Both the position numbers and the translations under genes were made by a program. Shown here one piece after another: positions 1 through 7,307 of a DNA stretch of 13,426 bases. The DNA comes from Pelotomaculum sp. (GTDB lineage: Bacteria > Bacillota > Desulfotomaculia > Desulfotomaculales > Pelotomaculaceae): assembly GCA_003489345.1 (NCBI GenBank), contig DNIT01000028.1:17018-30443 (forward strand), given 5' to 3'. The notes beneath the pieces were generated by a model that had not been told where the DNA came from, searched no databases, and saw only the letters and a list, made by a program, of their open reading frames with translations. How positions within the stretch are numbered: position 1 is the first letter of the stretch; each line of letters begins with the position of its first letter.

Positions 1-375
1 ATCAGGGCCGAAGTTAATTTCCTAAGTTTATTGGGTACAACCATCGCGCCTGGTATCGTCATTAACATTCGCGGCAGGGACCTTGGGCAGAATGCATGGT
101 ATTGCTATGAAGAGTACGGCGAAATTCCCCTTGGCGCGGTAGCAGCCCGTGTCTTAATTTGTCTTGAGCCTCCAGCATACGGAACCAGCGGCATCCTGGT
201 TGATGATCTGGCATTGGTTTCCGATGTGTTTATCCCCGTAATGCAGCCACCCGTAGTCCTTACACCACCGCTACAGCAGGAGGAGCCGGTGTCGTTTATA
301 CCGCCGAAAAACGCAAAACCGGCTTACGAAGGCATACCGACCCACGAGAACCGGTATATTGCTTTTAAATTTTAG
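1..375 (+). CDS. NTTRR-F1-like protein with proline-rich tail, 5' end missing
   Basis: The frame is open from base 1 (first residues IRAEVNFL) to TAA at 373-375, so the N-terminus lies outside the window; the internal ATG at 31 is not a credible start because homology extends upstream of it. The visible part aligns without gaps to the middle and end of the protein at 648-1169. Shared blocks include IRAEVNFL, PGIV, NAW, LEPP and GTSG, with roughly 55-60% identity by eye over about 80 residues. After the shared domain comes a Pro-rich linker (MQPPVVLTPP) and a unique tail ending RYIAFKF. The family resembles the NTTRR-F1 beta-sandwich domain found ahead of repetitive regions in Firmicute surface proteins. 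That name is from memory of the family, and no enzymatic motif is visible. A hairpin plus T-run follows at 430-464. Confidence 0.75.
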   Translation: MRAEVNFLSLLGTTIAPGIVINIRGRDLGQNAWYCYEEYGEIPLGAVAARVLICLEPPAYGTSGILVDDLALVSDVFIPVMQPPVVLTPPLQQEEPVSFIPPKNAKPAYEGIPTHENRYIAFKF

Positions 376-429
376 CTAACGGAAAAAAGTTTTAACTCCT
401 TAGAAAGAATTTAATAATAAATCTCTCGG

Positions 430-464
430 GGGCTGTCCCAAAAGTCATGAGATAGCCCTTTTTT
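430..464 (+). terminator. Candidate rho-independent terminator after the first gene
   Basis: GGGCT at 430-434 pairs with AGCCC at 454-458 and is followed directly by six Ts (459-464), about 55 bases after the upstream stop codon. The loop is long (19 nt) and contains the palindrome TCATGA, so the stem is short for a terminator. The left arm (GGGGCTGTCCCAAAAG) also resembles terminal repeats of some insertion sequences, so an IS-end remnant is an alternative reading. Confidence 0.5.
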
Positions 465-512
465 ATGAGGTTTATGTTATAACATGATAAAATTCAGATA
501 TGAAAAGAAATA

Positions 513-545
513 GAGCTGGCATCCTATGAAAAACGGTGTCAGCTC
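513..545 (-). terminator. 11-bp hairpin, candidate terminator of the minus-strand NTTRR-F1-like gene
   Basis: Bases 513-523 pair with 535-545 over 11 positions (two G-T wobbles) around an 11-nt loop. On the minus strand the stem is followed by a U-rich stretch (TATTTCTTTT). It lies about 100 bases past the stop codon of the minus-strand gene ending at 648. The pairing is clear. The terminator role is inferred from position and U-richness. Confidence 0.45.
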
Positions 546-647
546 ACGTAAACTATTAGAATTCTATGATAGGGCTTTTTTAATTGTGTCCAATTAACAG
601 GGTTCAGTTCTCGGGGAGGAGGGGGCTTTAGTTGGTTGATGAAGGGT

Positions 648-1169
648 TTAAATCGGGGATGCCGAGGGTGGTGGAGGCGGTGGTACAGGCGTGACCACTT
701 CGGCAACAAGTGACAGGTTGTTAACCAGTAAGCCGCTGGTTCCGCTGTCAGGCGGTTCCAGGCGGATTACAACCTGCGCAGCCAAAGTACCAAAAGGCGC
801 TTGAGCGTACCCCTCATAATTGTCCCAGGCATTTTCACTAATGTCACAACCCCTGATTGCCATGACAATACCGGGTGGTATAACTATGCCTAACGCGTTA
901 AGGAAATTAACTTCGGCCCTGATATTCGATACATTTTTTGCATTTTCGCCAACGAATCTTTTGGCAAAGAATGATAACCTGACCGGAGCGCCAGGCAGGA
1001 TCAAGAAAACTACTTGTGATATTTCAGCGATTGATAGTGGAGTAGACAGAAGCTGCGCTGATTTTTTGCCGCTATAGACAGTACCAGTGTTAATTGTGAC
1101 TTTGCCCTGGGTGACATAGCTGGCAAGTCCATTTTCAAATCCTCTATTTTGCAGAAGCTGACTGGGCAT
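648..1169 (-). CDS. NTTRR-F1-like protein with C-terminal polyproline
   Basis: A 173-residue protein starting at ATG 1169 with a strong Shine-Dalgarno (GAGGTGGTTAT just upstream), beginning MPSQLLQNRGFENG. The LxNxGFExG opening, the SGKKSAQL segment around residues 34-40 and the alternating hydrophobic pattern fit a small beta-sandwich resembling the NTTRR-F1 domain and carbohydrate-binding jelly-roll modules. In Firmicutes this domain is typically followed by repetitive or collagen-like sequence. Here it ends after six prolines (PVPPPPPPSASPI). No signal peptide is visible. It is a paralogue of the truncated gene at 1-375 and converges on it. After the TAA stop the same frame stays open for 17 more Pro/Ser/Thr-rich codons, so the tail may have been shortened. 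Function is unknown; a spore or cell-surface role is only a guess. Confidence 0.75.
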   Translation of the reverse strand: MPSQLLQNRGFENGLASYVTQGKVTINTGTVYSGKKSAQLLSTPLSIAEISQVVFLILPGAPVRLSFFAKRFVGENAKNVSNIRAEVNFLNALGIVIPPGIVMAIRGCDISENAWDNYEGYAQAPFGTLAAQVVIRLEPPDSGTSGLLVNNLSLVAEVVTPVPPPPPPSASPI

Positions 1170-1307
1170 ATAACCACCTCTTTTTTTATTACATTACTAA
1201 CTTATTCCAAAGGATAGTTTTATGGTACCATTAAATACAAATTGTGGATATCAATAATAATTTTGTAATCCTTCCAGTACACTTTGTAACATGTTGTTTC
1301 TATGTGG

Positions 1308-1315
1308 CATATAAT
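1308..1315 (+). promoter_or_regulatory. Possible -10 element (CATATAAT) upstream of the SDR gene
   Basis: TATAAT at 1310-1315 matches the vegetative -10 consensus, about 105 bases before the ATG at 1421. The nearest -35-like hexamer (TTGTAA, 1284-1289) is 20 bases away, which is too far for a good sigma-A promoter. No other convincing signal appears in 1170-1420, so this is offered only as the best candidate in the divergent intergenic region. Confidence 0.2.
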
Positions 1316-1420
1316 GGAATGAAACCAATCAAAATCATTTTGAAAATAGGAAAAGAGGGAAGATTGTAAGAGCTATCATTATCTTCAATATGAAACATTT
1401 TGTGGATGTGTTAAATAGTA

Positions 1421-2353
1421 ATGGAAGTATTAGTTACAGGCGCAACTGGGTTTGTAGGCTCCTGTCTTGCACGCCGGTTAGTTGATTTGAATTATGATGT
1501 ACATATTTTTACTCGTATCAATTCAAATAAGTGGCGTATCAAAGACTTATTAGGACAAGTAACAGAACATGAAGTAGATTTACGGGATGCCGGTAATGTT
1601 AAAAAGGTAGTTCACAAAATAGCCCCGGCAATAGTATGCCACCTGGCAACATACGGTGGATTTTCCTTTCAAAAAACTCCATCCATTATTATAGAATCCA
1701 ATCTGATCGGAACCATTAATCTATTAAGAGCCTGTGAAAAAACAGGATTTAATTGTTTTATCAATACAGGTAGCTCCTCAGAATATGGGATCAAGCCGGT
1801 GCCTATGAGTGAGTGTGACATTCTTGAACCGGTAGGAGATTATGGCGTTTCGAAGGCAGCGGCAACTCTCTTTTGCCGGTCTGAGGCTATTGAGAAAAAC
1901 CTGCCTATTGTAACACTACGCCTTTTTTCCCCCTATGGTCCATGGGACGACCCTAAAAGACTGATACCCTATGTTATAAAATCACTCCTAAGAGGTGAGC
2001 CTCCGGCACTTTCGGTCCCGGAATCCTGCCGGGATTTTGTTTATATTGATGATGTATTAGATAGCTATTTGAAAGTAATTAAGACTCCTTTAACCGGGGG
2101 GGGAATCTTCAATATTGGCTCAGGGAATCAACATTCTATTGGAGAAGTTGTTGCCCTGATTACAGAAATGCTTGGCAGCGGATTGGAGCCAAGGTGGGGT
2201 ATGGTAAACAGCCACAGGGCTGAACCGAGTTCCTGGGTAGCCGACATTGAAAAAACCAGGATAAAACTTGGGTGGCTTCCAAAAACATCTTTATGGGAGG
2301 GGCTTAAAAAAACAACTGCATGGATTAGAGAAAATCTTGAACTCTATCCATAA
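1421..2353 (+). CDS. NAD(P)-dependent epimerase/dehydratase (extended SDR)
   Basis: A complete 310-residue extended short-chain dehydrogenase/reductase of normal family length. The Rossmann glycine motif GATGFVG is at residues 7-13, immediately after beta-1. Asp53 in EVDLRD is the usual position contacting the adenine. The serine cluster SSSEYG is at 118-123 and the catalytic Tyr141-x3-Lys145 lies in YGVSK. RDFVYIDDV near residue 205 is typical of nucleotide-sugar epimerases/dehydratases. The ATG at 1421 is the only reasonable start, because an in-frame stop lies 7 bases upstream; its Shine-Dalgarno is weak. The stop is 18 bp from the ThDP-enzyme start, so the two are almost certainly co-transcribed. 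A nucleotide-sugar substrate is likely from the family. Whether it acts as epimerase, dehydratase or 4-ketoreductase cannot be decided. Confidence 0.88.
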   Translation: MEVLVTGATGFVGSCLARRLVDLNYDVHIFTRINSNKWRIKDLLGQVTEHEVDLRDAGNVKKVVHKIAPAIVCHLATYGGFSFQKTPSIIIESNLIGTINLLRACEKTGFNCFINTGSSSEYGIKPVPMSECDILEPVGDYGVSKAAATLFCRSEAIEKNLPIVTLRLFSPYGPWDDPKRLIPYVIKSLLRGEPPALSVPESCRDFVYIDDVLDSYLKVIKTPLTGGGIFNIGSGNQHSIGEVVALITEMLGSGLEPRWGMVNSHRAEPSSWVADIEKTRIKLGWLPKTSLWEGLKKTTAWIRENLELYP

Positions 2354-2371
2354 GAAGGAGCCGGGTTTTTT

Positions 2372-4153
2372 ATGAAGCTTTCGGATTATGTTATTGATTT
2401 CATAGCTAAAGAAGGTGTGGCTCATGTCTTTGAGTTAATTGGCGGGGCTGTAACGCATCTTCTTGATTCTATTTATTATAGAGATGATATCCAATGTGTA
2501 TCGGTACATCATGAACAAGCAGCGGCTTTTGCGGCTGAGGCCTACGCCCGTATTAATGGAAACCTTGGTGTAGCAATAGCAACCAGCGGTCCCGGGGCGC
2601 TAAATCTGGTTACCGGAATTGGAAGCAGCTATTTTGACTCAATCCCCTGCTTATTTATTACCGGCCAGGTAAATACGTACGAATATAAATTCAATCGACC
2701 TATACGTCAAATGGGCTTCCAAGAGACGGATATCGTGAGTGTTGTCAAGCATCTTACCAAATATGCGGTATTAGTGACTGACCCGGAAGAAATCAGATAT
2801 CATTTAGAGAAAGCCATATATCTTGCCAGGAGCGGTAGACCTGGTCCCGTGCTTCTTGATCTCCCCATGAGTGTGCAGCGAGCTCAAATTGAACCTGAAA
2901 AATTAAAAGGTTTCTATGATAGCGAAGAGTTTAGTAAAATACTCAAAGCAGATTTATGTAACAAAGACGCGGCTGCAGATGAGGTAATAAGTCTTATAAA
3001 GAAGGCAAAAAGACCATTATTACTTGTAGGCGGGGGAGTCCGGACAGCCAGGGCAGTTAACGAACTTGGTTTACTGGTGAAAATAACCGGAATCCCAGTA
3101 GTAACTTCATTAATGGGACTAGACGCAATACCCCATAATAATCCTTCCTTTTTAGGTATGATAGGATCTTATGGAAATCGTTACAGCAACCTCATCCTGG
3201 CCAATTGCGATTTTCTGTTAATACTGGGCTCCAGGTTGGATACCCGCCAGACAGGTACAAGGCCTGATACATTTGCCCGCGCCGCAAAAAAGGTGCATGT
3301 TGATATTGATCCAGTGGAACTGAATGAAAAGGTGAAGGTTGACATAGCTGTAAGCTGTGATGTCAGGGATTTTCTGTGTAGGATTAATACTGAACTGGAA
3401 GGTTACGTAAAGGCTGATTTATCATCCTGGTATAAGATTATTGAGGGCTACAGGGAAAAATACTCCACCATTCGCCAGCCGGTTCAGTCCGGAAACTTAG
3501 ATCCTAACACTTTTATGGAGTTGCTCTCTTCATTATGCGATGAAGGAGATATAATCTGCCTTGATGTTGGGCAGCACCAGATGTGGGCTGCGCAGTCTTT
3601 CCACATTAAAGAGAAGCAGAGAATGCTGATTTCAGGTGGTATGGGTGCCATGGGCTATGCGCTTCCAGCAGCGATAGGCGCATCAAAGGCGGCGCCTGGT
3701 AAGAGAGTATTTGTTATTACCGGTGATGGTAGTATTCAGGTTAATATTCAGGAACTTGATATCATTGCGAGCCATAATCTCCCCATTAAGATATTTCTAA
3801 TGAACAACAGGTCTTTAGGGATGGTCAGACAGTTTCAGGATATGTATTTTGGTGGCCGGCAGCAATCTACTGTAAAAGGTTATAGTTGTCCTGACTTGGG
3901 AGAGGTAGCCACAGCCTTTGGTATTCCATCCTACATTAATATTTCTCCAATATATTCGAGGAAAATTATTGAGACAGTTTTGAAAACAAATGGACCGTCA
4001 TTTGTTGATGTGAAATTAGATCAAAATACTTGTGTAAACCCTAAACTTGTTGTAAATAGACCTATTGAGGACATGTCGCCTCACCTTGCCAGGAAAGAAT
4101 TGAAGAAGATTATGCTCATCGACTTGATAGATGAGATGGAGGTACCTAATTAA
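2372..4153 (+). CDS. Thiamine-diphosphate-dependent enzyme, acetolactate-synthase-like
   Basis: A 593-residue protein with the three-domain layout of acetolactate synthase/pyruvate oxidase. The N-terminal PYR domain carries the ThDP-activating Glu48 in HHEQAA, followed by SGPGALN (72-78) and GFQETD (115-120). The central domain contains LGSRLDTRQTG (about 285-295), comparable to the FAD-binding region of ALS. The C-terminal PP domain has the Mg-ThDP motif GDG at 451-453 ending in NN at 478-479. The residue before the GG of the N-terminal motif is Ile (FELIGGAV) where ALS has Pro, and no regulatory small subunit follows. The AAGGAG Shine-Dalgarno at 2354-2359 lies in the 18-bp gap after the SDR gene. 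Its SDR neighbour argues for a nucleotide-sugar or specialised carboligase, as in YerE-type branched-sugar enzymes, rather than housekeeping IlvB. That role is inference. Confidence 0.85.
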   Translation: MKLSDYVIDFIAKEGVAHVFELIGGAVTHLLDSIYYRDDIQCVSVHHEQAAAFAAEAYARINGNLGVAIATSGPGALNLVTGIGSSYFDSIPCLFITGQVNTYEYKFNRPIRQMGFQETDIVSVVKHLTKYAVLVTDPEEIRYHLEKAIYLARSGRPGPVLLDLPMSVQRAQIEPEKLKGFYDSEEFSKILKADLCNKDAAADEVISLIKKAKRPLLLVGGGVRTARAVNELGLLVKITGIPVVTSLMGLDAIPHNNPSFLGMIGSYGNRYSNLILANCDFLLILGSRLDTRQTGTRPDTFARAAKKVHVDIDPVELNEKVKVDIAVSCDVRDFLCRINTELEGYVKADLSSWYKIIEGYREKYSTIRQPVQSGNLDPNTFMELLSSLCDEGDIICLDVGQHQMWAAQSFHIKEKQRMLISGGMGAMGYALPAAIGASKAAPGKRVFVITGDGSIQVNIQELDIIASHNLPIKIFLMNNRSLGMVRQFQDMYFGGRQQSTVKGYSCPDLGEVATAFGIPSYINISPIYSRKIIETVLKTNGPSFVDVKLDQNTCVNPKLVVNRPIEDMSPHLARKELKKIMLIDLIDEMEVPN

Positions 4154-4351
4154 TAAACATCTTGCATTTAGAATATTTTTTCCAAGTAAAAAAGGACTAT
4201 ATGTTTCTTGTGTGGAAAATATTACTATGTCAAAATATATATTGCTCATCCTAGGATCAGCTTGTCGGAGAGAAACCTTAAATAGTAAATATAATGTCTA
4301 CAATTAGAAGTTCAGGTAAGCAGCTTAAAAGCTAACAACAAGGAGATAACT

Positions 4352-4444
4352 ATGTCATTCTGGATATGGTTTTATTTTTTCATCCTATTATTCATATTTA
4401 GATACCAAACACAAAGCATTTCTGGAAAGTTTAGAAATATTTAA
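4352..4444 (+). CDS. 30-residue hydrophobic micro-protein, candidate small membrane protein
   Basis: A short open frame (ATG 4352, TAA 4442-4444) preceded by an excellent Shine-Dalgarno, AAGGAGAT at 4340-4347, with 6 nt between GGAG and the ATG. The first 16 residues (MSFWIWFYFFILLFIF) form one very hydrophobic aromatic helix. A polar basic tail of 14 residues follows, starting RYQTQS and ending KFRNI. This fits a single-pass membrane peptide with a positively charged cytoplasmic end. It sits between the ThDP-enzyme gene and the M20 gene (43 bp before the latter) on the same strand and may belong to their transcript. I do not recognise a family. The ribosome binding site and the helix-then-basic architecture are the support for it being real. 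Confidence 0.5.
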   Translation: MSFWIWFYFFILLFIFRYQTQSISGKFRNI

Positions 4445-4487
4445 GCTTTATTAAAGGGTATCCTGTGAGAAAAGAGGAAGTGCTACT

Positions 4488-5654
4488 ATGAAAAGATTGA
4501 TTATAGATAAAAATGAACTGTTAGAAGTTTTGCAGCAGATGATCAGGGTAGAGTCGGTTAACCCTACTCTTGTTAAGGGAGGAAATGGTGAATCCGAAAT
4601 CGCCAATTTCCTAATAAAATATCTTGCGCAAGCAGGTCTGAAAGTGCAGTGCCAGGAGATTGGCCCCAAACGAAAAAATGTAATCGGCATTTTAAAGGGA
4701 ACCGGAGGGGGTAGGTCCATTATACTCAACGGGCACACCGACACGGTAAGCTTGGAAGGAATGAAAATTAATCCACTTGAGCCTGAGTACCGTGAAGGCA
4801 GAGTATATGGAAGAGGTAGCCTAGACATGAAGGGAGGGCTAGCGGCTATAATCATAGCCGTGAAAGCTCTTATCCAGGGCGGAGTGAGTCTAAACGGAGA
4901 TGTCATTCTTGCCTTTGTGGCAGATGAAGAATATGCAAGCATGGGAACAGAAGCTTTAGTAAAAGAGTACCGGGCAGACGCTGCTATAATATGCGAACCC
5001 ACGGATTTGAAGATATGTATTGCTCACAAAGGTTTTGCCTGGACCAAGGTTGAAGTATTTGGACGGGCAGCCCATGGTAGTAGACCCGATCAAGGTATTG
5101 ATGCCATCTCAAAAGCTGGGAAAGTACTCATTGAGATGGAAAAACTAGGTAACCATGTACTGACTCAAAAAAGCCACCCCTTGCTGGGTTCGCCTTCCAT
5201 CCATGCTTCGCTAATCAGCGGGGGCACCGAGTTAAGTATATACCCAAGTTATTGTCGGATAGAAATGGAAAGAAGGACTATCCCCGGTGAGTCCTATGAA
5301 ACCGTCAGGGATGAAATGAAAAATATGATTGACAAGATAAGTAGTGAAGACAGACAATTTAGAGTCAGCTTTGATGTGTTCTTTCATCGGCCGCCCTTGG
5401 AAGTATCCAGGGATGAATTGATTGTTAAGACCTTGTCAAATGCGTACGAAGGGATATTTAACAAATCTCCTGAATATATCGGGAGCAGCGGCTGGATGGA
5501 TTCAGCCATAGTAACCGAAAAAGGAATTCCTACCGTTATTTTTGGTCCTGGCGGTGAAGGGCTTCATGCTGAGGTGGAATACGTTGACTTTGAGACTGTG
5601 GTAGATACCGCCAAAGTTCTGGCCGGAACTATTGTGGATTTTTGCAACTCCTGA
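4488..5654 (+). CDS. M20 family metallo-amidohydrolase (ArgE/DapE/Ss-DapE-like)
   Basis: A complete 388-residue protein with every M20 active-site element. His83 and Asp85 are in NGHTDTV, the bridging Asp113 in GRGSLDMKGG, the catalytic/metal pair Glu147-Glu148 in ADEEYAS, Glu170 in CEPTD, and a C-terminal His360 in GEGLHAEVEYV. The dimerisation (lid) domain occupies about residues 180-290 and begins at HKGFAWTKVEVFGRAAHGS. Such enzymes bind two zinc (or cobalt) ions in the cytoplasm and hydrolyse N-acyl or peptide bonds of amino-acid derivatives. ArgE, DapE and carboxypeptidase G2 are the reference members. An AGAGGAAG Shine-Dalgarno precedes the ATG. The substrate cannot be fixed. Location after an SDR and a ThDP enzyme would allow an N-deacylation step in the same pathway. 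The gene has no clear terminator. Confidence 0.88.
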   Translation: MKRLIIDKNELLEVLQQMIRVESVNPTLVKGGNGESEIANFLIKYLAQAGLKVQCQEIGPKRKNVIGILKGTGGGRSIILNGHTDTVSLEGMKINPLEPEYREGRVYGRGSLDMKGGLAAIIIAVKALIQGGVSLNGDVILAFVADEEYASMGTEALVKEYRADAAIICEPTDLKICIAHKGFAWTKVEVFGRAAHGSRPDQGIDAISKAGKVLIEMEKLGNHVLTQKSHPLLGSPSIHASLISGGTELSIYPSYCRIEMERRTIPGESYETVRDEMKNMIDKISSEDRQFRVSFDVFFHRPPLEVSRDELIVKTLSNAYEGIFNKSPEYIGSSGWMDSAIVTEKGIPTVIFGPGGEGLHAEVEYVDFETVVDTAKVLAGTIVDFCNS

Positions 5655-5756
5655 TATTAGTTAGTAGCTTTTTTACGTAATACAGGATATGGATATGAAA
5701 TCATGAGATACATAAAGATTAGTAAGCCGTCTAAAGATAATGCCGTTCACTAAAAT

Positions 5757-5873
5757 ATGCTCAAGAAAGAAACTGAAGGGAAGACAAAAAAAGTTGCCAT
5801 TAATAGGGTCTTACTACTACAAAATAGAGGTAAAACTGCATATAACAGATTAGAGATTTATGATGTGCCATAA
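5757..5873 (+). other. Weak 38-codon open frame in the 5655-5921 intergenic stretch
   Basis: The 267-bp gap between the M20 gene and the minus-strand DUF5652 gene is AT-rich and shows no convincing terminator. It contains one short frame, ATG 5757 to TAA 5873, starting MLKKETEGKTKK and containing LLLQNRGKTAYNRLEIYD. There is no Shine-Dalgarno and an in-frame stop lies two codons upstream. It may be a fragment of a lost gene or chance. I do not recognise it. Confidence 0.15.
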
Positions 5874-5921
5874 AAAGTAAAAAGAATTAATAAAGGCTAG
5901 TCATTCAACTTCCCATTGGTA

Positions 5922-6137
5922 CTATAAAGATGTATCCTGACCTTTTTTTCTAAAGAAAATAAGGTAGACTATTTCAAGAATCCCAACTGTATTTACTATT
6001 AAAATCGCAATGTACCAGACCAATTGCCTATTGCGGGCGGCATGCCATAAGGCTATGCCTTTCCAGATAACTGCCCAGGCAATTACTAAATAGAATAGAG
6101 GATTGTTCGGCTGTAAAATTTGTACTATATTATTCAC
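5922..6137 (-). CDS. DUF5652-type small membrane protein
   Basis: A 71-residue protein starting at a GTG (6137) that overlaps the TGA stop of the upstream regulator gene by 4 nt (GTGA). The Shine-Dalgarno GGAGG lies inside the end of that gene, so translation is coupled. There are two predicted membrane helices, residues about 13-31 and 38-62. Between them is the characteristic WKGIALWHAAR, and the second helix carries NTVGILEIVYLIFF. This pattern, with NPLFYLVI near the start and a basic C-terminus (RKKGQ), matches my recollection of the DUF5652 family of small bacterial membrane proteins. The function of that family is unknown. Its place as the last cistron behind an XRE regulator suggests that the regulator and this protein act together or that it is the regulated product. 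Confidence 0.75.
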   Translation of the reverse strand: MNNIVQILQPNNPLFYLVIAWAVIWKGIALWHAARNRQLVWYIAILIVNTVGILEIVYLIFFRKKGQDTSL

Positions 6138-7252
6138 TTGTATTCCTCCAAATTTGTTTTTAAGCTTTTAATTATGCTTTTATATTGTGTCTGTTCTGCT
6201 AAAGCTGCAAACGCTGGATTTGATAGGACACCCTGCAGCATACTTTCTTTGATCACCTTATCATTCCGTGGCGCATTGGTACCCAAATCAAAGTCTGCAA
6301 ACCAGCCATCAATTGCGTCAAAGAAAGAATCCCCGTGTAATGAACAAGGGAAGAAGCCTATAGTACAGATATCTGCATATCTCTGTAACATAGCAAGGGA
6401 TTTTTCGATATTGCCCTGCAAACTGTACACCTGTGCTGCCGTAAAATAGATCTGCACCATCGTGTTTGGATGTAATCGTTCCAAATCATAGATAGCTGCA
6501 ACAGATAATGCCCGCTGCAAAATCTCCTCGATTTTTTTGCTATTATTAGCATTTAGCAGTAAATAGGCCGGTGTAGCTCCAATTAGCGCAAGCAGGTGCT
6601 GATACATACTGATTTGCGTTACTTCTTTTGCTTTTAATGTATTACCCATTATTTGATATGCTTGTGACATAATCTCGTAATCCGTTGAAATCGGTCGTAT
6701 CGATTCTCCAAGTAAATTCAAAACCCCCTGCGGTTGCTGTAACATAAGATAACAAACGGCTTCTAAAGAAGCTGCGTCCTTAGAGAGCAAAACATCGTTG
6801 CTTTCAGTTTTAATTCTTATGCATAACTCGACCGCTTCTTTCAATATAGTTTCTTGCATGTTTTTTTCTTCTGTGAGCATATGATGGTTGGCCAGCAACA
6901 CTGCCATCTGTAACAGCAAGGGAAAACAGGAATAGTATTTTTTTATTATTCTCCGGCATTCTCCCAAAACTTCATCAAATGGCCGGGTACCAAAGTCAGA
7001 TGCCAGCCTGTGATACAACTTTTTGATATCTTCCTTTGCCATCTGCGGCGCATAACCCATCAATTTGTCAATGCTGATATTGAAATATGCCGCAAGCTGC
7101 GGAAGGAAGGTAATGTCTGGATAACTCTGTCCTGTTTCCCATTTTGAAACAGATGCTTTAGAGACCCCGATATATGCAGCAAGTTCATCCTGTGTAATAC
7201 CTTTTTCCCTGCGTTTTGTAACAAGCGTTTTTGCAATATTGATCTCTTCCAT
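6134..7252 (-). CDS. XRE-family HTH regulator with long helical (TPR-like) C-terminal part
   Basis: A 372-residue protein starting at ATG 7252 behind a good Shine-Dalgarno (GAGGTGGTCAT). Residues 7-66 form a Cro/C1-type helix-turn-helix: TKRREKGITQDELAAYIGVS, then SKWETGQSYPD, a near-consensus XRE domain ending in the usual LMGY. Residues about 75-372 are almost entirely helical, rich in Leu/Ala/Tyr, with repeated units such as YEIMSQAYQIMGNTLKAKE and YFTAAQVYSLQGNIEKSLA that look like tetratricopeptide repeats. This architecture (XRE plus TPR-like array) is shared with peptide-responsive RRNPP regulators but also with many Firmicute regulators of unknown ligand. It has its own promoter at 7271-7298 and an inverted repeat at 7308-7334, so autoregulation is plausible. 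It is coupled to the downstream DUF5652 gene. Confidence 0.82.
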   Translation of the reverse strand: MEEINIAKTLVTKRREKGITQDELAAYIGVSKASVSKWETGQSYPDITFLPQLAAYFNISIDKLMGYAPQMAKEDIKKLYHRLASDFGTRPFDEVLGECRRIIKKYYSCFPLLLQMAVLLANHHMLTEEKNMQETILKEAVELCIRIKTESNDVLLSKDAASLEAVCYLMLQQPQGVLNLLGESIRPISTDYEIMSQAYQIMGNTLKAKEVTQISMYQHLLALIGATPAYLLLNANNSKKIEEILQRALSVAAIYDLERLHPNTMVQIYFTAAQVYSLQGNIEKSLAMLQRYADICTIGFFPCSLHGDSFFDAIDGWFADFDLGTNAPRNDKVIKESMLQGVLSNPAFAALAEQTQYKSIIKSLKTNLEEYK

Positions 7253-7270
7253 ATGACCACCTCATATATA

Positions 7271-7298
7271 ATTGTACAGGTTTTACCTCATAAAACAA
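7271..7298 (-). promoter_or_regulatory. Sigma-A-type promoter for the XRE regulator gene
   Basis: Read on the minus strand, TTGTTT (7298-7293) and TACAAT (7276-7271) are separated by 16 bp, and the -10 ends 18 bp before the ATG at 7252. This implies a very short leader containing the GAGGTGG ribosome binding site. Confidence 0.5.
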
Positions 7299-7307
7299 TG
7301 GATTTGT

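Noticed and set aside
429..464. Complete insertion sequence ending at GGGGCTGTCCC
   Set aside because: There is no transposase frame and no matching inverted terminus with target duplication in the window; at most a remnant end.
820..1077. 85-codon plus-strand open frame
   Set aside because: It lies entirely antisense to the NTTRR-F1-like gene, which has a strong ribosome binding site and a paralogue; no Shine-Dalgarno or motif of its own.
4451..5002. 183-codon minus-strand frame over the M20 gene
   Set aside because: Antisense shadow of a gene with a complete active-site motif set; composition is rich in Pro/Ser, as expected for a mirrored frame.
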